Positions 9,365 to 18,567 of a stretch of DNA of 64,000 nt are shown in pieces. The stretch is from assembly GCA_023251875.1 (NCBI GenBank), contig JAHEXY010000001.1, positions 682,001-746,000 of the forward strand. Reading direction: 5' to 3'. The position numbers and the translations under genes were made by a program. Each line of letters begins with the position of its first letter. Positions within the stretch are counted from its first letter, which is position 1. The stretch comes from Bacteroidota bacterium. Lineage in GTDB: Bacteria; Bacteroidota; Bacteroidia; JAHEXY01. Under the pieces are notes generated by a model. It did not search any database, had not been told where the DNA came from, and saw only the letters and a list, made by a program, of their open reading frames with translations.

Positions 9365-9393
9365 AGAACGCAGATAACGCAGATTTATATGAT
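9365..9393. repeat. AACGCAGAT-type repeat at the start of the first TPR-SpoIIE gene
   Basis: The 29 bases beginning AGAACGCAGATAACGCAGAT match 40658-40686 at 26 of 29 positions. The ATG at 9389 used as start of the following gene lies inside the repeat. Confidence 0.7.
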
Positions 9394-11653
9394 GTACGGG
9401 ATAAATTACCACATTTTTATAAGGATTGAAGCCCGAAGCCCGAAGTCAGAAGTTGCTTCCGTCTCCCGTCTTCGGACTCCTAACTTCCTTCTCAAATTTA
9501 TTCTCTGCTGTTTTTTTATTTCCCTCAGGCTTTCTTCTTTCTCCCAACAAAACAAAATTGATTCTTTGCTTACACTTTTAAAAAATGACAAAGAAGATAC
9601 ATGTAAGATAACTCACTTAAACGATCTTGCTGGTAAGCTGGCAAATAGTAATTATGATACGGCAATGGTTCTGGCGACTCAAGCGCTAATCTTATCGGAA
9701 AATATTATAAAAAATTCGAACGAGGGAAGTGATTTGTGGGTGGCAGGAGAATTAGGTACTGTTCATTCTTATATTACACTAAGTATGGCTTATGGTTTAA
9801 AGGGTGATTTTGCGTTTTCACTCGAAAAATGTAAGAACGGCCTCCATATACTAGAAGAATTGGAAACAAAAAATCATGGAAACAAAACACGAAATATAAA
9901 AGAGCTGAAATCAAATATTATTGGAAATATTGGAATTATTTATTGCTATAATGGTAAATACCCCGAGTCATTAGATTGTTTTTTTAAAACATTAAAAATA
10001 GCGGAAGAATTGGGAAACAAAAATAGCGTTCAAACAGTTCTTGGTAATATAGGACTTCTTTATCAAGCTCTAAATAATAGCAATAAAGCATTGGATTATT
10101 ATTTCAAGGCATTGAAAATAGCTGAGGATTTGGGAGACAAAGAAAGTATTTCAAGGCATTCTATTAATATAGGTTCCATTTATCAAATTCAGAAAGAGTA
10201 TTCGAAAGCATTAAATTATTATAGTATAGCATTAAAAGTGGCCGAAGAACAAAAAAGCAAAAGAAACATTCTATTCTCGATTAGAAACATTGGAACGGTG
10301 TATTCAGACAAAGGCGATTATTTTAACGCATTGGATTACCTTTTTAAAGCTTTAAGAACATCTGAAGACTTGGGGGACAAAAGCCAAATTGCAGCAATTA
10401 CAAGTCTGATTGGAAGTGTTTATATTTCATTATTTCAATATAAGGAAGCCGAGAATTATTTGATAAAGGGAAGTGCTATATTTGATAGTATTGGAGATTT
10501 AGATGGCAAATGTCAATCTCAAAGAGCTATTAGTATGCTATATGAAATAACCGGAAAATATAAACTCGCCTACCAACATTACAAAATTTATTCCCAATTA
10601 AAAGAGTCCCTCTTTGCTATCGAAAAGGACAAAGATATTACTCGCAAAGAAATGAATTATGAGTTTGAAAAAAAGGAAGCTGCCACCAAAGCGGAAATTG
10701 ATAAACAAATGGCGCTGGAAGAAATTGATAAAAAAAGAAGGGCGCTGGCAACAGGTTCATTTGCCGGTGGCGCTTTGCTAGTTTTAATTATTATTGTTGT
10801 TGTAATCCGGTCGCTTCAACTTACACATAGGCGAAAGTTAATTATTGAAAAGCAAAAAGAAATAGTAGAAGAAAAACAAAAAGAAATGTTAGATTCCATC
10901 CATTATGCCAAACACATACAAAAGGCTGTGCTTAAAGGCGAAGAATACATTAAAACACATTTAGCTAACGATCATTTTATTTTATTTAAGCCAAAAGATA
11001 TTGTAAGCGGAGATTTTTATTGGTTTAGTAAGCAGAAAGACAAAATTATAATTGCCGTTGCCGATTGCACCGGGCATGGGGTGCCGGGTGGTTTTATGAC
11101 CATGCTGGGCACTTCGTTTTTAAATGAAATAGTTGAAAAGAAAGGGATACTCAAGCCTGCAGAAATTTTAACTGAAATGCATAAATCGGTTTTAAATTCT
11201 TTAAATCAAACAGCAGAAGAGGCCGATGCGCAGGATGGAATGGAAATGGCCTTGTGTTGCATAGATACCAAAAATAAAACACTTGAATTTTCGGGCGCCA
11301 TGAGCTCCATCTATTTAATGCAAAACAATATGCTAAAAAAAATTGAAGAGGATTATTATTCTGTTGGAGGTACATCTTTGCTTGGCACAGACAATAAAAC
11401 CAACTTCACAAATAAAATTGTTGCATTAGAAAAAAATACGCTCCTGTATTTATTTACGGATGGTTATATGGATCAATTTGGGGGTGTGAAAAAAGAAAAA
11501 TTTAATATTTCCCGATTCGAAACTTTGCTAACATCTATAAGCTCTGAAAGTACGGACGTTCAGAAACAAAAAATAAAGGAAGCCATGGAGCAGTGGATGA
11601 AACCGGGCTATGCGCAAGTAGATGATATGTTGGTGATGGGGATTAAGATATGA
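9389..11653 (+). CDS. TPR-repeat membrane protein with SpoIIE phosphatase domain (paralogue 1)
   Basis: 754 residues as called. The hydrophobic signal segment FLLKFILCCFFISLRLSSFS sits at residues 30-50, behind an odd basic N-terminal extension translated from a palindromic repeat. Tetratricopeptide repeats cover about 60-400, with 40-residue units such as NIGTVYSDKGDYFNALDYL. A transmembrane helix is near 455-475, a coiled coil near 480-510, and SpoIIE motifs DCTGHGVPGGFM near 558 and FTDGYMDQFGG near 690. The TPR part should be periplasmic and the phosphatase cytosolic. The next gene is a tandem paralogue. No in-frame ATG lies closer to the signal segment, so the true start may be a non-ATG codon. 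Confidence 0.9.
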   Translation: MMYGINYHIFIRIEARSPKSEVASVSRLRTPNFLLKFILCCFFISLRLSSFSQQNKIDSLLTLLKNDKEDTCKITHLNDLAGKLANSNYDTAMVLATQALILSENIIKNSNEGSDLWVAGELGTVHSYITLSMAYGLKGDFAFSLEKCKNGLHILEELETKNHGNKTRNIKELKSNIIGNIGIIYCYNGKYPESLDCFFKTLKIAEELGNKNSVQTVLGNIGLLYQALNNSNKALDYYFKALKIAEDLGDKESISRHSINIGSIYQIQKEYSKALNYYSIALKVAEEQKSKRNILFSIRNIGTVYSDKGDYFNALDYLFKALRTSEDLGDKSQIAAITSLIGSVYISLFQYKEAENYLIKGSAIFDSIGDLDGKCQSQRAISMLYEITGKYKLAYQHYKIYSQLKESLFAIEKDKDITRKEMNYEFEKKEAATKAEIDKQMALEEIDKKRRALATGSFAGGALLVLIIIVVVIRSLQLTHRRKLIIEKQKEIVEEKQKEMLDSIHYAKHIQKAVLKGEEYIKTHLANDHFILFKPKDIVSGDFYWFSKQKDKIIIAVADCTGHGVPGGFMTMLGTSFLNEIVEKKGILKPAEILTEMHKSVLNSLNQTAEEADAQDGMEMALCCIDTKNKTLEFSGAMSSIYLMQNNMLKKIEEDYYSVGGTSLLGTDNKTNFTNKIVALEKNTLLYLFTDGYMDQFGGVKKEKFNISRFETLLTSISSESTDVQKQKIKEAMEQWMKPGYAQVDDMLVMGIKI
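9428..9489. repeat. Imperfect palindromic repeat, GAAGTCAGAAG family (copy 2), inside coding sequence
   Basis: GAAGCCCGAAGCCCGAAGTC on the left is imperfectly complementary to the stretch ending TCCTAACTTCC on the right. It is translated in frame as part of the N-terminal extension just before the signal segment of the first TPR-SpoIIE protein. Confidence 0.7.
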
Positions 11654-11690
11654 CCTCTCCCCCGGCCCCTCTCCCAAGGAGAGGGGGGGG
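11654..11690. repeat. Palindromic repeat, CCCTCTCC/GGAGAGGG family (copy B)
   Basis: The core is CCCCTCTCC-CAA-GGAGAGGGG with an outer CCTCTCCCCC. It begins directly after the TGA of the first TPR-SpoIIE gene and separates it from its paralogue. If the ATG at 11650 were used, this repeat would be translated as a Pro/Arg/Gly-rich leader. I regard that as unlikely. Confidence 0.85.
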
Positions 11691-11733
11691 TGCCTTGAGT
11701 AAAAGTTGTGAGATAAAAAGTAAAAATTATACT

Positions 11734-13980
11734 ATGCACAGGATAAATAACTGCATTTTTACAAGGATTGTAGATCGAAGCCGGAAGCCAGAAGTTACTT
11801 CGGACTCCCGGCTTCCGTCTTCAAACTTCTTTCTCAAATTTATTCTCTGCTGTTTTTTAATTTTTCTTGAACACTCATCTTTCTCCCAACAAAGCAACAT
11901 AGATTCTTTGCGTACGCTTTTAAAAATTGATAAAGAGGATACATCAAAAATAAGTCATTTGCTTGCACTTGGTAATGAGATAAGAAAAACTAGTTATGAT
12001 ACTGCATTAACTATAGCAATACAAGCATTAAAGCTATCCGATAGTATAAGTAAGAATTTTAGCGAAGGAAGTGAATTATGGATTGTAATGCAATTAAACA
12101 TTAGTAATTCATATCTTCAAATAGGCCGTGCTTATGAATATAAAGGCGATTATTACCCTGCAATCGAAAAATATTTTAAAGGCATTGAAATAGTAGATGT
12201 TTTGAAACAAAAAAATTTAAAATTTAAACTGGCAAGTATAAAAAAACTAGAATCAGAACTGACCGGAAATATCGGAAATATTTATTTGCATCAGGGATAT
12301 TATCCTAAAGCATTAGATTATTATTTTAAGGCATTGAAGATGGCGGAAAATTTGGAGAACAAAAGTGAGATTACAAAGCATCTTGGTAACATTGGAGAAT
12401 TATATAGGAATCAAGGAGATTATCCCAAGGCATTGGATTATTATTTGAAGGCATTAAAAATAGCAGAAGAACTGGGAAACAAAAAGAAAATGGGAATCTA
12501 TTTTGGTAATATTGGAAGTGTTTATGAAAATCAAGGAGATTTACCCAAGGCATTGGATTATTGTTTGAAGGCCTTGAAAATAGCGGAAGATTTGGGAAAC
12601 AAAAATGAGATTGAGAGGAATCTCGGTAATATTGGAGTTGTATATGCAGATCAAGGAGATAATCTCAAAGCATTGGATTATTATTGTAAGGCATTGAGAA
12701 TTGCTGAAGGGTTGGGTGAAAAACGAAACATTGCAATGTGGCTCGGAAATATTGCCTCAGTCAATATATCATTATTAAAATATAAAGATGCGGAAGGCTT
12801 TCTGCATAAAGCAATTGAGATATCTGATAGTATTGGCCTTATAGATGAAAAAAAGGAATTTGAAAAAACACTTAGCCAACTATACAACACTACCGGCCGC
12901 TATCAACTTTCTTACGAACATTACAAAATATATTCACAGCTAAAAGACTCTGTTTTTAATATTGAGAAAACCAAAGACCTTACCCGAAAAGAAATGAATT
13001 ATGAGTTTGAAAAAAAGGAAGCAGTCAACAAAGCAGAACAGGATAAACAAATAGCTGTGGCAGCAGCAACAAGAAAGAAACAACTTATTAAACTGGCTTC
13101 GGTTGTGGGTGGCTTATTTTTATTATTAGTGGTATTAGGAACCGTTGTCCGTTCTTTAAAAATAGCGCGTAAACAAAAATCTATTATAGAAGATCAAAAA
13201 TTCATTATTGAGAAAAAGCAAAAAGAAATAGTAGATTCCATACGTTATGGTAAACGCATCCAAAAAGCCGTAATTACCTCTCAGGCATACATAAAACAAC
13301 ATCTGAAAAGAGATTTTTTCATTTTATTTAAACCCAAAGATATTGTAAGCGGTGATTTTTACTGGGCACTGCAACACCATAATAAATTTTATATGATTAC
13401 CGCAGATTCTACCGGACATGGTGTGCCCGGGGCCTTTATGAGTTTGCTTAATATTTCGTTTTTAAACGAAGCCATTGTTGAAAGAGGAATTAAAGAACCG
13501 CATGAAGTACTAAACTACGTGAGGGAAGAAATTATTAAAGCATTGAATGCACAAAGCACTGGGCAAGAAAGAAGAGACGGTATGGATGCTGTTTTATGTT
13601 GTTATGATTTTGAGAAAATGGAACTTCATTTTGCAGCAGCCAATAATCCTTTATGGCTTTTCCGAAATGGGGAAATAACAGAGTACAAACCCGATAAAAT
13701 GCCTGTAGGCAAATACAGTGAAGAAACAAAATCTTTTAGCCTGCAAACAATCGCTTTACAGAAAGGGGATACCGTTTATACCATTACCGATGGCTATGGC
13801 GATCAATTTGGTGGTGTAGATAATAAAAAATTTGGAAAGAAAACATTGAAAAATAAGCTATCTGAAAATAGTATTAAAAGCATGCCGGAACAAAAGGATA
13901 TTTTACTCAAAACATTTAATGACTGGAAAGGCAATCTGGAACAAATAGACGATGTAAGTGTAATAGGGGTTAAGATTTAA
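11734..13980 (+). CDS. TPR-repeat membrane protein with SpoIIE phosphatase domain (paralogue 2)
   Basis: 748 residues from the ATG at 11734; an in-frame ATG at 11650 would add a repeat-derived leader. The signal segment FFLKFILCCFLIFLEHSSFS follows a repeat-derived basic extension, as in paralogue 1. Five TPR-like units with an exact 40-residue period run from 12265 (GNIG--Y--QGDYPKALDYY). A transmembrane helix lies near 13096, then a coiled coil and the SpoIIE domain with DSTGHGVPGAFMS (Ser replaces the Cys of its two neighbours) and ITDGYGDQFGG. It is a tandem duplicate of the gene before it. The 3' end overlaps the convergent MFS gene by 11 bases. Confidence 0.9.
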   Translation: MHRINNCIFTRIVDRSRKPEVTSDSRLPSSNFFLKFILCCFLIFLEHSSFSQQSNIDSLRTLLKIDKEDTSKISHLLALGNEIRKTSYDTALTIAIQALKLSDSISKNFSEGSELWIVMQLNISNSYLQIGRAYEYKGDYYPAIEKYFKGIEIVDVLKQKNLKFKLASIKKLESELTGNIGNIYLHQGYYPKALDYYFKALKMAENLENKSEITKHLGNIGELYRNQGDYPKALDYYLKALKIAEELGNKKKMGIYFGNIGSVYENQGDLPKALDYCLKALKIAEDLGNKNEIERNLGNIGVVYADQGDNLKALDYYCKALRIAEGLGEKRNIAMWLGNIASVNISLLKYKDAEGFLHKAIEISDSIGLIDEKKEFEKTLSQLYNTTGRYQLSYEHYKIYSQLKDSVFNIEKTKDLTRKEMNYEFEKKEAVNKAEQDKQIAVAAATRKKQLIKLASVVGGLFLLLVVLGTVVRSLKIARKQKSIIEDQKFIIEKKQKEIVDSIRYGKRIQKAVITSQAYIKQHLKRDFFILFKPKDIVSGDFYWALQHHNKFYMITADSTGHGVPGAFMSLLNISFLNEAIVERGIKEPHEVLNYVREEIIKALNAQSTGQERRDGMDAVLCCYDFEKMELHFAAANNPLWLFRNGEITEYKPDKMPVGKYSEETKSFSLQTIALQKGDTVYTITDGYGDQFGGVDNKKFGKKTLKNKLSENSIKSMPEQKDILLKTFNDWKGNLEQIDDVSVIGVKI
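11776..11830. repeat. Imperfect palindromic repeat, GAAGCCAGAAG family (copy 3), inside coding sequence
   Basis: CGAAGCCGGAAGCCAGAAGT faces ACTTCGGACTCCCGGCTTCC as an imperfect inverted repeat. It occupies the same place, just before the signal segment, as the palindrome in paralogue 1 at 9428-9489. It was probably present before the genes duplicated. Confidence 0.7.
12265..12744 (+). repeat. Four tandem 120-bp units encoding TPR motifs
   Basis: Units start at 12265, 12385, 12505 and 12625, each encoding GNIG--Y--QGD--KALDYY followed by KAL-IAE-L-NK. The DNA is clearly similar between units, which suggests recent internal duplication inside paralogue 2. A fifth, diverged unit starts at 12745. 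Confidence 0.85.
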
Positions 13981-15190
13981 TTATTATTTCATCTGCTGCA
14001 GGAAAACTCTCTTTCAAAAATATCATTCCAAGTAGTAAGGTAAGCGCAAGCAAGCCCAGCATTAAATAAATAGCATTCATCCAAGTTCCGGAATCTCCAT
14101 TTACAATGGGCATGGCTACAATTACAGCAACAGCCCCTGCATTACCGGCAAGCATCAATAAACCTGTTGCTGCTCCGGCTTTGTCAATGCCCGCCATTTC
14201 TTCACACATAGCTAGTAAAAGTGCGTAGCCGGGTAAAAAAGCAAAGCCCATTAGAGCACTTAAAATATAAACCGTATTTAATGCAGTATACGTGCATAGG
14301 GGATATAAAATAGCAATGGCAGCAATACAACAAAAAATTAAATAGGGTTTTCGTTTTTTTGTTTTATCAGAAATGGTAGGAATAATTACTGAACCAATAA
14401 TGCCTCCTAAAATTAAATAAGCACCTACCATACCCGCTTGTTCTGCATTAATGCCATTGGGTTTAAGAATGGGTTCGAGCCAAGTGGTAAGTCCGTTAAA
14501 AAAGCCAAGTGCTAAAAATGCAATGATGAATAATGTAACCAGGTTTTTATTTTGTAAAAGAATTTTAAATTCTTTCATACTACTGCTTGTAGATAAAATA
14601 CTTTGTTGAGCTTGATTTTCTTTGGTAAGTAAAACAAATGCAAGGGTACAAACAATAGATATTCCGGCAAATACTATCATGGTATTTTGAAAGCCAATAC
14701 TATTATTAACAACAGGAGTTAGGCCCATGCCCAAGGCCATACCTATTAGCATGCCACATGTGCCAAGGCCTGTAGCCATGGCACTTTCTTCTTTACCAAA
14801 CCAATCAGCTACTAATTTTGAAATACCATTGATGATGTAGGGTTGACCAATAGATATTCCAATTTGCCCAATTAGTAAGGCATAAAAACTTCCATCATAA
14901 ATACGAACAATAGAAAATACAGCACTAATAATACTGCCTAAGGCAATAGCATATTTATAACCTTTTCTATCAATCATAGCACCTGAATGCAATGAAAGCA
15001 AAACATACATTAAAGGAAATACCAATAATAGCGAGCTTGCCATTATTTCACTTACCACATATTTTTCTTGTATGAAAGAAATAAGAGGAGCAAAATTAAG
15101 CCAGAGCATTTGGCTGAGAGCTGCTACACCAATGTATACTATTAGTACAACCCACCGGTAAGGTTTTTTATAAATGTTATTGTTTTGCAT
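13970..15190 (-). CDS. MFS transporter (resembles the FLVCR-like group)
   Basis: A 406-residue inner-membrane protein with about 12 predicted hydrophobic helices in two halves. The loop after helix 2 holds GAMIDRKGYKYA, the major-facilitator motif A. The segment GQPYIINGISKLVADWFGKE followed by ESAMATGLGTCGMLIG resembles eukaryotic and bacterial FLVCR-type transporters. The substrate cannot be told from sequence. It converges on the second TPR-SpoIIE gene, overlapping its end by 11 bases, and lies downstream of the helical-repeat gene at 15273-16826 with an 82-base gap. Confidence 0.88.
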   Translation of the reverse strand: MQNNNIYKKPYRWVVLIVYIGVAALSQMLWLNFAPLISFIQEKYVVSEIMASSLLLVFPLMYVLLSLHSGAMIDRKGYKYAIALGSIISAVFSIVRIYDGSFYALLIGQIGISIGQPYIINGISKLVADWFGKEESAMATGLGTCGMLIGMALGMGLTPVVNNSIGFQNTMIVFAGISIVCTLAFVLLTKENQAQQSILSTSSSMKEFKILLQNKNLVTLFIIAFLALGFFNGLTTWLEPILKPNGINAEQAGMVGAYLILGGIIGSVIIPTISDKTKKRKPYLIFCCIAAIAILYPLCTYTALNTVYILSALMGFAFLPGYALLLAMCEEMAGIDKAGAATGLLMLAGNAGAVAVIVAMPIVNGDSGTWMNAIYLMLGLLALTLLLGMIFLKESFPAADEIIIKS

Positions 15191-15272
15191 ATTTGAGGAT
15201 TTTATAAATGCAATAATAATAAAATTTATACTATCAAAAATTTATGGCATTGCAAGAATTTCAACTAAGGCT

Positions 15273-16826
15273 TTATAGGGAATAAGGTAACTTTACTTCA
15301 AAAATTTCAGGATAGCATTGTTTTGCCTTTTCCTTTAATAGGTCTGCAATAGATCGTTTCTGAATTTTACTTTCTAACCATGCCAAAATATCAAATCCAA
15401 AATATTCATGCAAAAAATAAGAATCATATAATTCTATTTTCTTTTTAGCATCTTCCCATATTAAAGCATTGGCTTCATTTTTAAGCAAGTTTCTAAACAA
15501 ATTAAACAGTATTACTTCTAGCTCATATAATTTTTGGTGTCTCAAAAAATATTTTTGAGTTGATTGTATTAAATCGTTCAATAAAGCATAATCTTTACGC
15601 TCGTATGTAATTAATAATCTCATCATTTTTGCTGAATAATAGATAGACATATTAGTTTTTGTAGCAGTATTAAATTTGTTTAAAATATCTTGAATACATT
15701 TGTTTGCCTCATTGTAGTTTCCATATAAAAACCAAACATAAGCATGTTGTAAAATAAGTTTATACTGCCTTACTAATATATTAACATTAGAGTGGGGCGT
15801 AAAAGCTAAGCGATGAGTTTTCTGAATTGTTTTAAACGCCAGTTCAATTTCTCCTTTGGTGATTAGGATATCAAGCAATACTATTTCTGTAAATAATGTA
15901 GGATACAATTTTTTGAACTCTTGCATGTGTTGCAAAAATTCAGTGTGCCATTTTAAAATGGTATTATAATTAGAATATTCATGAAAAAAATGGAGGCTTA
16001 TTAAATACATCTCAAGCATATCTGAATAGCCTGTGTTTAAGCGTTTTATCATTTCAGGATTTTGCCGGCATAAATCTATTGCATATTTACTATGATTTTT
16101 TAGTTCTTTATAATTGTGAGTAAGATTTGAAAGCAATACAATTGAATAGTGTTTGATAAACCGTGAAAAAACGAGCGTTGTTTCTGGTATATCATTTATT
16201 CTTTTGTAAAGATTATCAGCTTGCGATAGAATTTCTTTATCTCTAGATGAGGCTTCTTCGTCAAACAGCAACAGTATCAAATTATTTATATCTAAGTATT
16301 GATTAGTAATTTGTATTGTATTGATGGTGTCATTTTTCTCAGCCTGTTTTTTTTCTATCAACATAAAGCGGTCTTTCTCTTGCCCATCCCATATTAAACC
16401 TATTTCTTGATGTTGGATAATCAACAAGATTTGAGGAACTTGATACGTTTCTGCAATTTCTTTTGCTTTGTTTAAATAAGTCCAAGCTTCCTCATATAAG
16501 CCTTTATCTTTCATTATTAGCGAGATTCGTATCAAGCGAGTGACCTTAAGAAACCATCCATTTTCGGCATTATAGCTTTCAATAAATTCAATCAACAGAT
16601 TCTCTAAATAACTTTTTGTTTCATTGTAGTTAACCTTAATTTTTTTTGTGATTAATTTTTTTTTAATAATAGCTTTATCATATACTTCCATACCATCTAT
16701 AATATCAAATAGCACAAGATAAGCCGGAGTTTTATCTCCGGTTTTTTTATTTATGCTTCGCTTAAAGTGAATCTTTTCACCCGTACTCAGTGCTTTTATT
16801 ATCCGAAATAAAGAATCCGTTGCCAT
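15273..16826 (-). CDS. Uncharacterised helical-repeat (TPR-like) cytosolic protein
   Basis: 517 residues, no signal peptide and no transmembrane segment. The N-terminus (LFRIIKALSTGEKIHFKR, then YLVLFDIIDGMEVYDKAIIKKK) has the form of a Bacteroidota family of about 500 residues that starts with an RLIKSLTKSEKRYFK-like stretch. The rest consists of degenerate paired helices, e.g. GLYEEAWTYLNKAKEIAETY near residue 133 and GNYNEANKCIQDILNKF near 370. No catalytic motif is visible. I do not know its function; a scaffold role is typical of such repeats. Confidence 0.75.
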   Translation of the reverse strand: MATDSLFRIIKALSTGEKIHFKRSINKKTGDKTPAYLVLFDIIDGMEVYDKAIIKKKLITKKIKVNYNETKSYLENLLIEFIESYNAENGWFLKVTRLIRISLIMKDKGLYEEAWTYLNKAKEIAETYQVPQILLIIQHQEIGLIWDGQEKDRFMLIEKKQAEKNDTINTIQITNQYLDINNLILLLFDEEASSRDKEILSQADNLYKRINDIPETTLVFSRFIKHYSIVLLSNLTHNYKELKNHSKYAIDLCRQNPEMIKRLNTGYSDMLEMYLISLHFFHEYSNYNTILKWHTEFLQHMQEFKKLYPTLFTEIVLLDILITKGEIELAFKTIQKTHRLAFTPHSNVNILVRQYKLILQHAYVWFLYGNYNEANKCIQDILNKFNTATKTNMSIYYSAKMMRLLITYERKDYALLNDLIQSTQKYFLRHQKLYELEVILFNLFRNLLKNEANALIWEDAKKKIELYDSYFLHEYFGFDILAWLESKIQKRSIADLLKEKAKQCYPEIFEVKLPYSL

Positions 16827-16916
16827 AGTATACGTTGAACGAAGTTTATTAAACTAAGGTTTCAAAATTAATGATACGAAGAAGAATTTGGTTGGTATCC
16901 TGATTTTTTCTCCCAA

Positions 16917-18332
16917 TCAGGCTTCAAATAAACAACCCATAGTAAGTTCATTCTCTATTATCTCTAAACTATATGCATTCGAATTTAGCCCAAAAGTGGT
17001 AATCATAGTTAGAAAAATATTTTTAGCTGTAGCTGTTTCAATCTTAAATTGGTTACGTTTATTTACCAAATTAGCATGGTAGCTTTTTGTAATCGTAAAT
17101 GGCGACTGATAAAACTTCAATTCACATAGGTTAATGATATTATCATCTCTGTCTATTAACAGATCTATTTGAGCATTTTTATTGAACCAATAACTATTGG
17201 TAGAATAAACAGAATGAATTCCCAGTGCTTTTTTAATTTGATATATATGCTTTATACACAAAGTCTCGAAACTAAATCCAGACCATGAAGTATAAGACTG
17301 AGAAATATAAAGTTTTTGCCAGGTTCCTTTGCCAAGTTCTTTGATATTCTCAATAAACTTCAAATAGAACATCGAATATTCGTCCGACAATCGGTACAAG
17401 GTTTGTTTTGATTTGTTTTGATAATAGAGATATTCGCTTACGAAACCCGATTCAATTAACTCCTCCAGTTTTTTTGTAAAATCGCCACCTCCGCTAATTT
17501 TACTTTTTTTAATCAAGGTATCTCGTGTAAATCCTTTCTTAGATGATGCCAAGGCTTTAATAATTGATTTATGCCTTTCTGAATCATCAAATAATGATGC
17601 AAATAATTGGTTAAACTCGTCATAAAGAATACCATCCTTTTGAAAGCATAAGTGGTCAATGTTTTGAGCAACACTATCGCCTTTTTGAACTTTTTCTAAG
17701 TAATGTGGAATACCCCCCATAACCATATACAATTGAAGAATATCGTATTGGGTATAATTTATTTTTTTACTTTTCAAGAATAGCGCTGTTTCATACAGAT
17801 TAAATGGAAGAAGCCTGATTGTTTGAGAAATTCGATTGTGAAGCCCACCTTTATTTTTAATTATTTTTTGAAGCATGTAAGAAGCTGATGAACCACATAT
17901 AACAATTAGTAAATCACTTCTCTTTGTAGCATAACTATTCCAAAAATTCTCGAAACACATCAGAAACTTTGATTTTTGTGTTGCTATCCATGGAAACTCA
18001 TCAATAAAAATAACTTTTTTATTTTCTCCCCTAAGCTCATCCAAGTAGTTTTCTAATAATACAAAGGCATTAGACCATTTTTTAGGGCTTATTATTTTTG
18101 CATTCTTTCTTCTTTTTCGGATTTCCTTGCTGAAATTTTCTAATTGATCTGAAAGGCCACCACGATATAATCCCACAACTTCAAAACAAATACAATCTTC
18201 AAAAACTTCTCGTATTAAAAATGTTTTACCTACTCTTCGTCTGCCATAAATGGCAATTAATTCTGATTGCTTGCTATGTAAGGCTCTTTTGAGAATTTCA
18301 ATTTCAGCTTCTCTTCCAATTATTTTTTTCAT
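16917..18332 (-). CDS. AAA-type ATPase with DUF234-like C-terminal domain
   Basis: A 471-residue cytosolic ATPase. It has Walker A GRRRVGKTFLIRE near residue 30, Walker B VIFIDEFPWI near 107, and sensor-like LIVICGSSASYM near 143. A winged-helix region follows near 260-310 and the C-terminal DUF234-type nuclease-like domain includes IDLLIDRDDNIINLCELKFY near 413. This domain order is that of the ATP-dependent ATPase_2/DUF234 family common in Bacteroidota and archaea. The D-x(n)-E-L-K arrangement (NAQIDLLI...CELKF) is PD-(D/E)xK-like. The biological role is unknown; defence or mobile-element functions have been guessed. A strong inverted repeat lies 7 bases upstream of the start. Confidence 0.88.
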   Translation of the reverse strand: MKKIIGREAEIEILKRALHSKQSELIAIYGRRRVGKTFLIREVFEDCICFEVVGLYRGGLSDQLENFSKEIRKRRKNAKIISPKKWSNAFVLLENYLDELRGENKKVIFIDEFPWIATQKSKFLMCFENFWNSYATKRSDLLIVICGSSASYMLQKIIKNKGGLHNRISQTIRLLPFNLYETALFLKSKKINYTQYDILQLYMVMGGIPHYLEKVQKGDSVAQNIDHLCFQKDGILYDEFNQLFASLFDDSERHKSIIKALASSKKGFTRDTLIKKSKISGGGDFTKKLEELIESGFVSEYLYYQNKSKQTLYRLSDEYSMFYLKFIENIKELGKGTWQKLYISQSYTSWSGFSFETLCIKHIYQIKKALGIHSVYSTNSYWFNKNAQIDLLIDRDDNIINLCELKFYQSPFTITKSYHANLVNKRNQFKIETATAKNIFLTMITTFGLNSNAYSLEIIENELTMGCLFEA

Positions 18333-18339
18333 AGTATTT

Positions 18340-18384
18340 ATACTACGCCAAATCTACTAAAAAATAATAGATTTGGCGTAGTAT
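18340..18384. promoter_or_regulatory. 17-bp perfect inverted repeat with 11-base loop upstream of the ATPase gene
   Basis: Arms ATACTACGCCAAATCTA (18340-18356) and TAGATTTGGCGTAGTAT (18368-18384) are perfectly complementary. The structure lies in the 5' leader of the ATPase gene, whose ATG is at 18330-18332. Position and symmetry suggest an operator, a mRNA hairpin, or a remnant of mobile-element ends. The loop is AT only. Confidence 0.75.
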
Positions 18385-18510
18385 ATAAAAAAGTACGGTA
18401 TAAACGTAAAATAGGTATACGCATTATACTTTACAATAACAGGCATACTATCTATACTCCAAACGGTTGCTAATTGCTCTTTTATTTAAATGTAATTGTT
18501 CCATTGTTTA

Positions 18511-18567
18511 ATTGTTAAATGGATATGTATCAATTAATAATATTTGTAAAAATAACCATTTAACAAT
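18511..18567. repeat. 12-bp perfect inverted repeat in the 450-base gap before the zinc-ribbon gene
   Basis: ATTGTTAAATGG (18511-18522) and CCATTTAACAAT (18556-18567) are perfectly complementary across a 33-base AT-rich loop, with a further partial copy, CCATTTAACC, just after. The rest of 18385-18834 is AT-rich; I see no gene, tRNA or terminator in it. Confidence 0.5.

Noticed and set aside
11650-11733. ATG at 11650 as start of the second TPR-SpoIIE protein
   Set aside because: It would translate the palindromic repeat into MTSPPAPLPRRGGG, a known type of artefact. The ATG at 11734 is closer to the signal segment.
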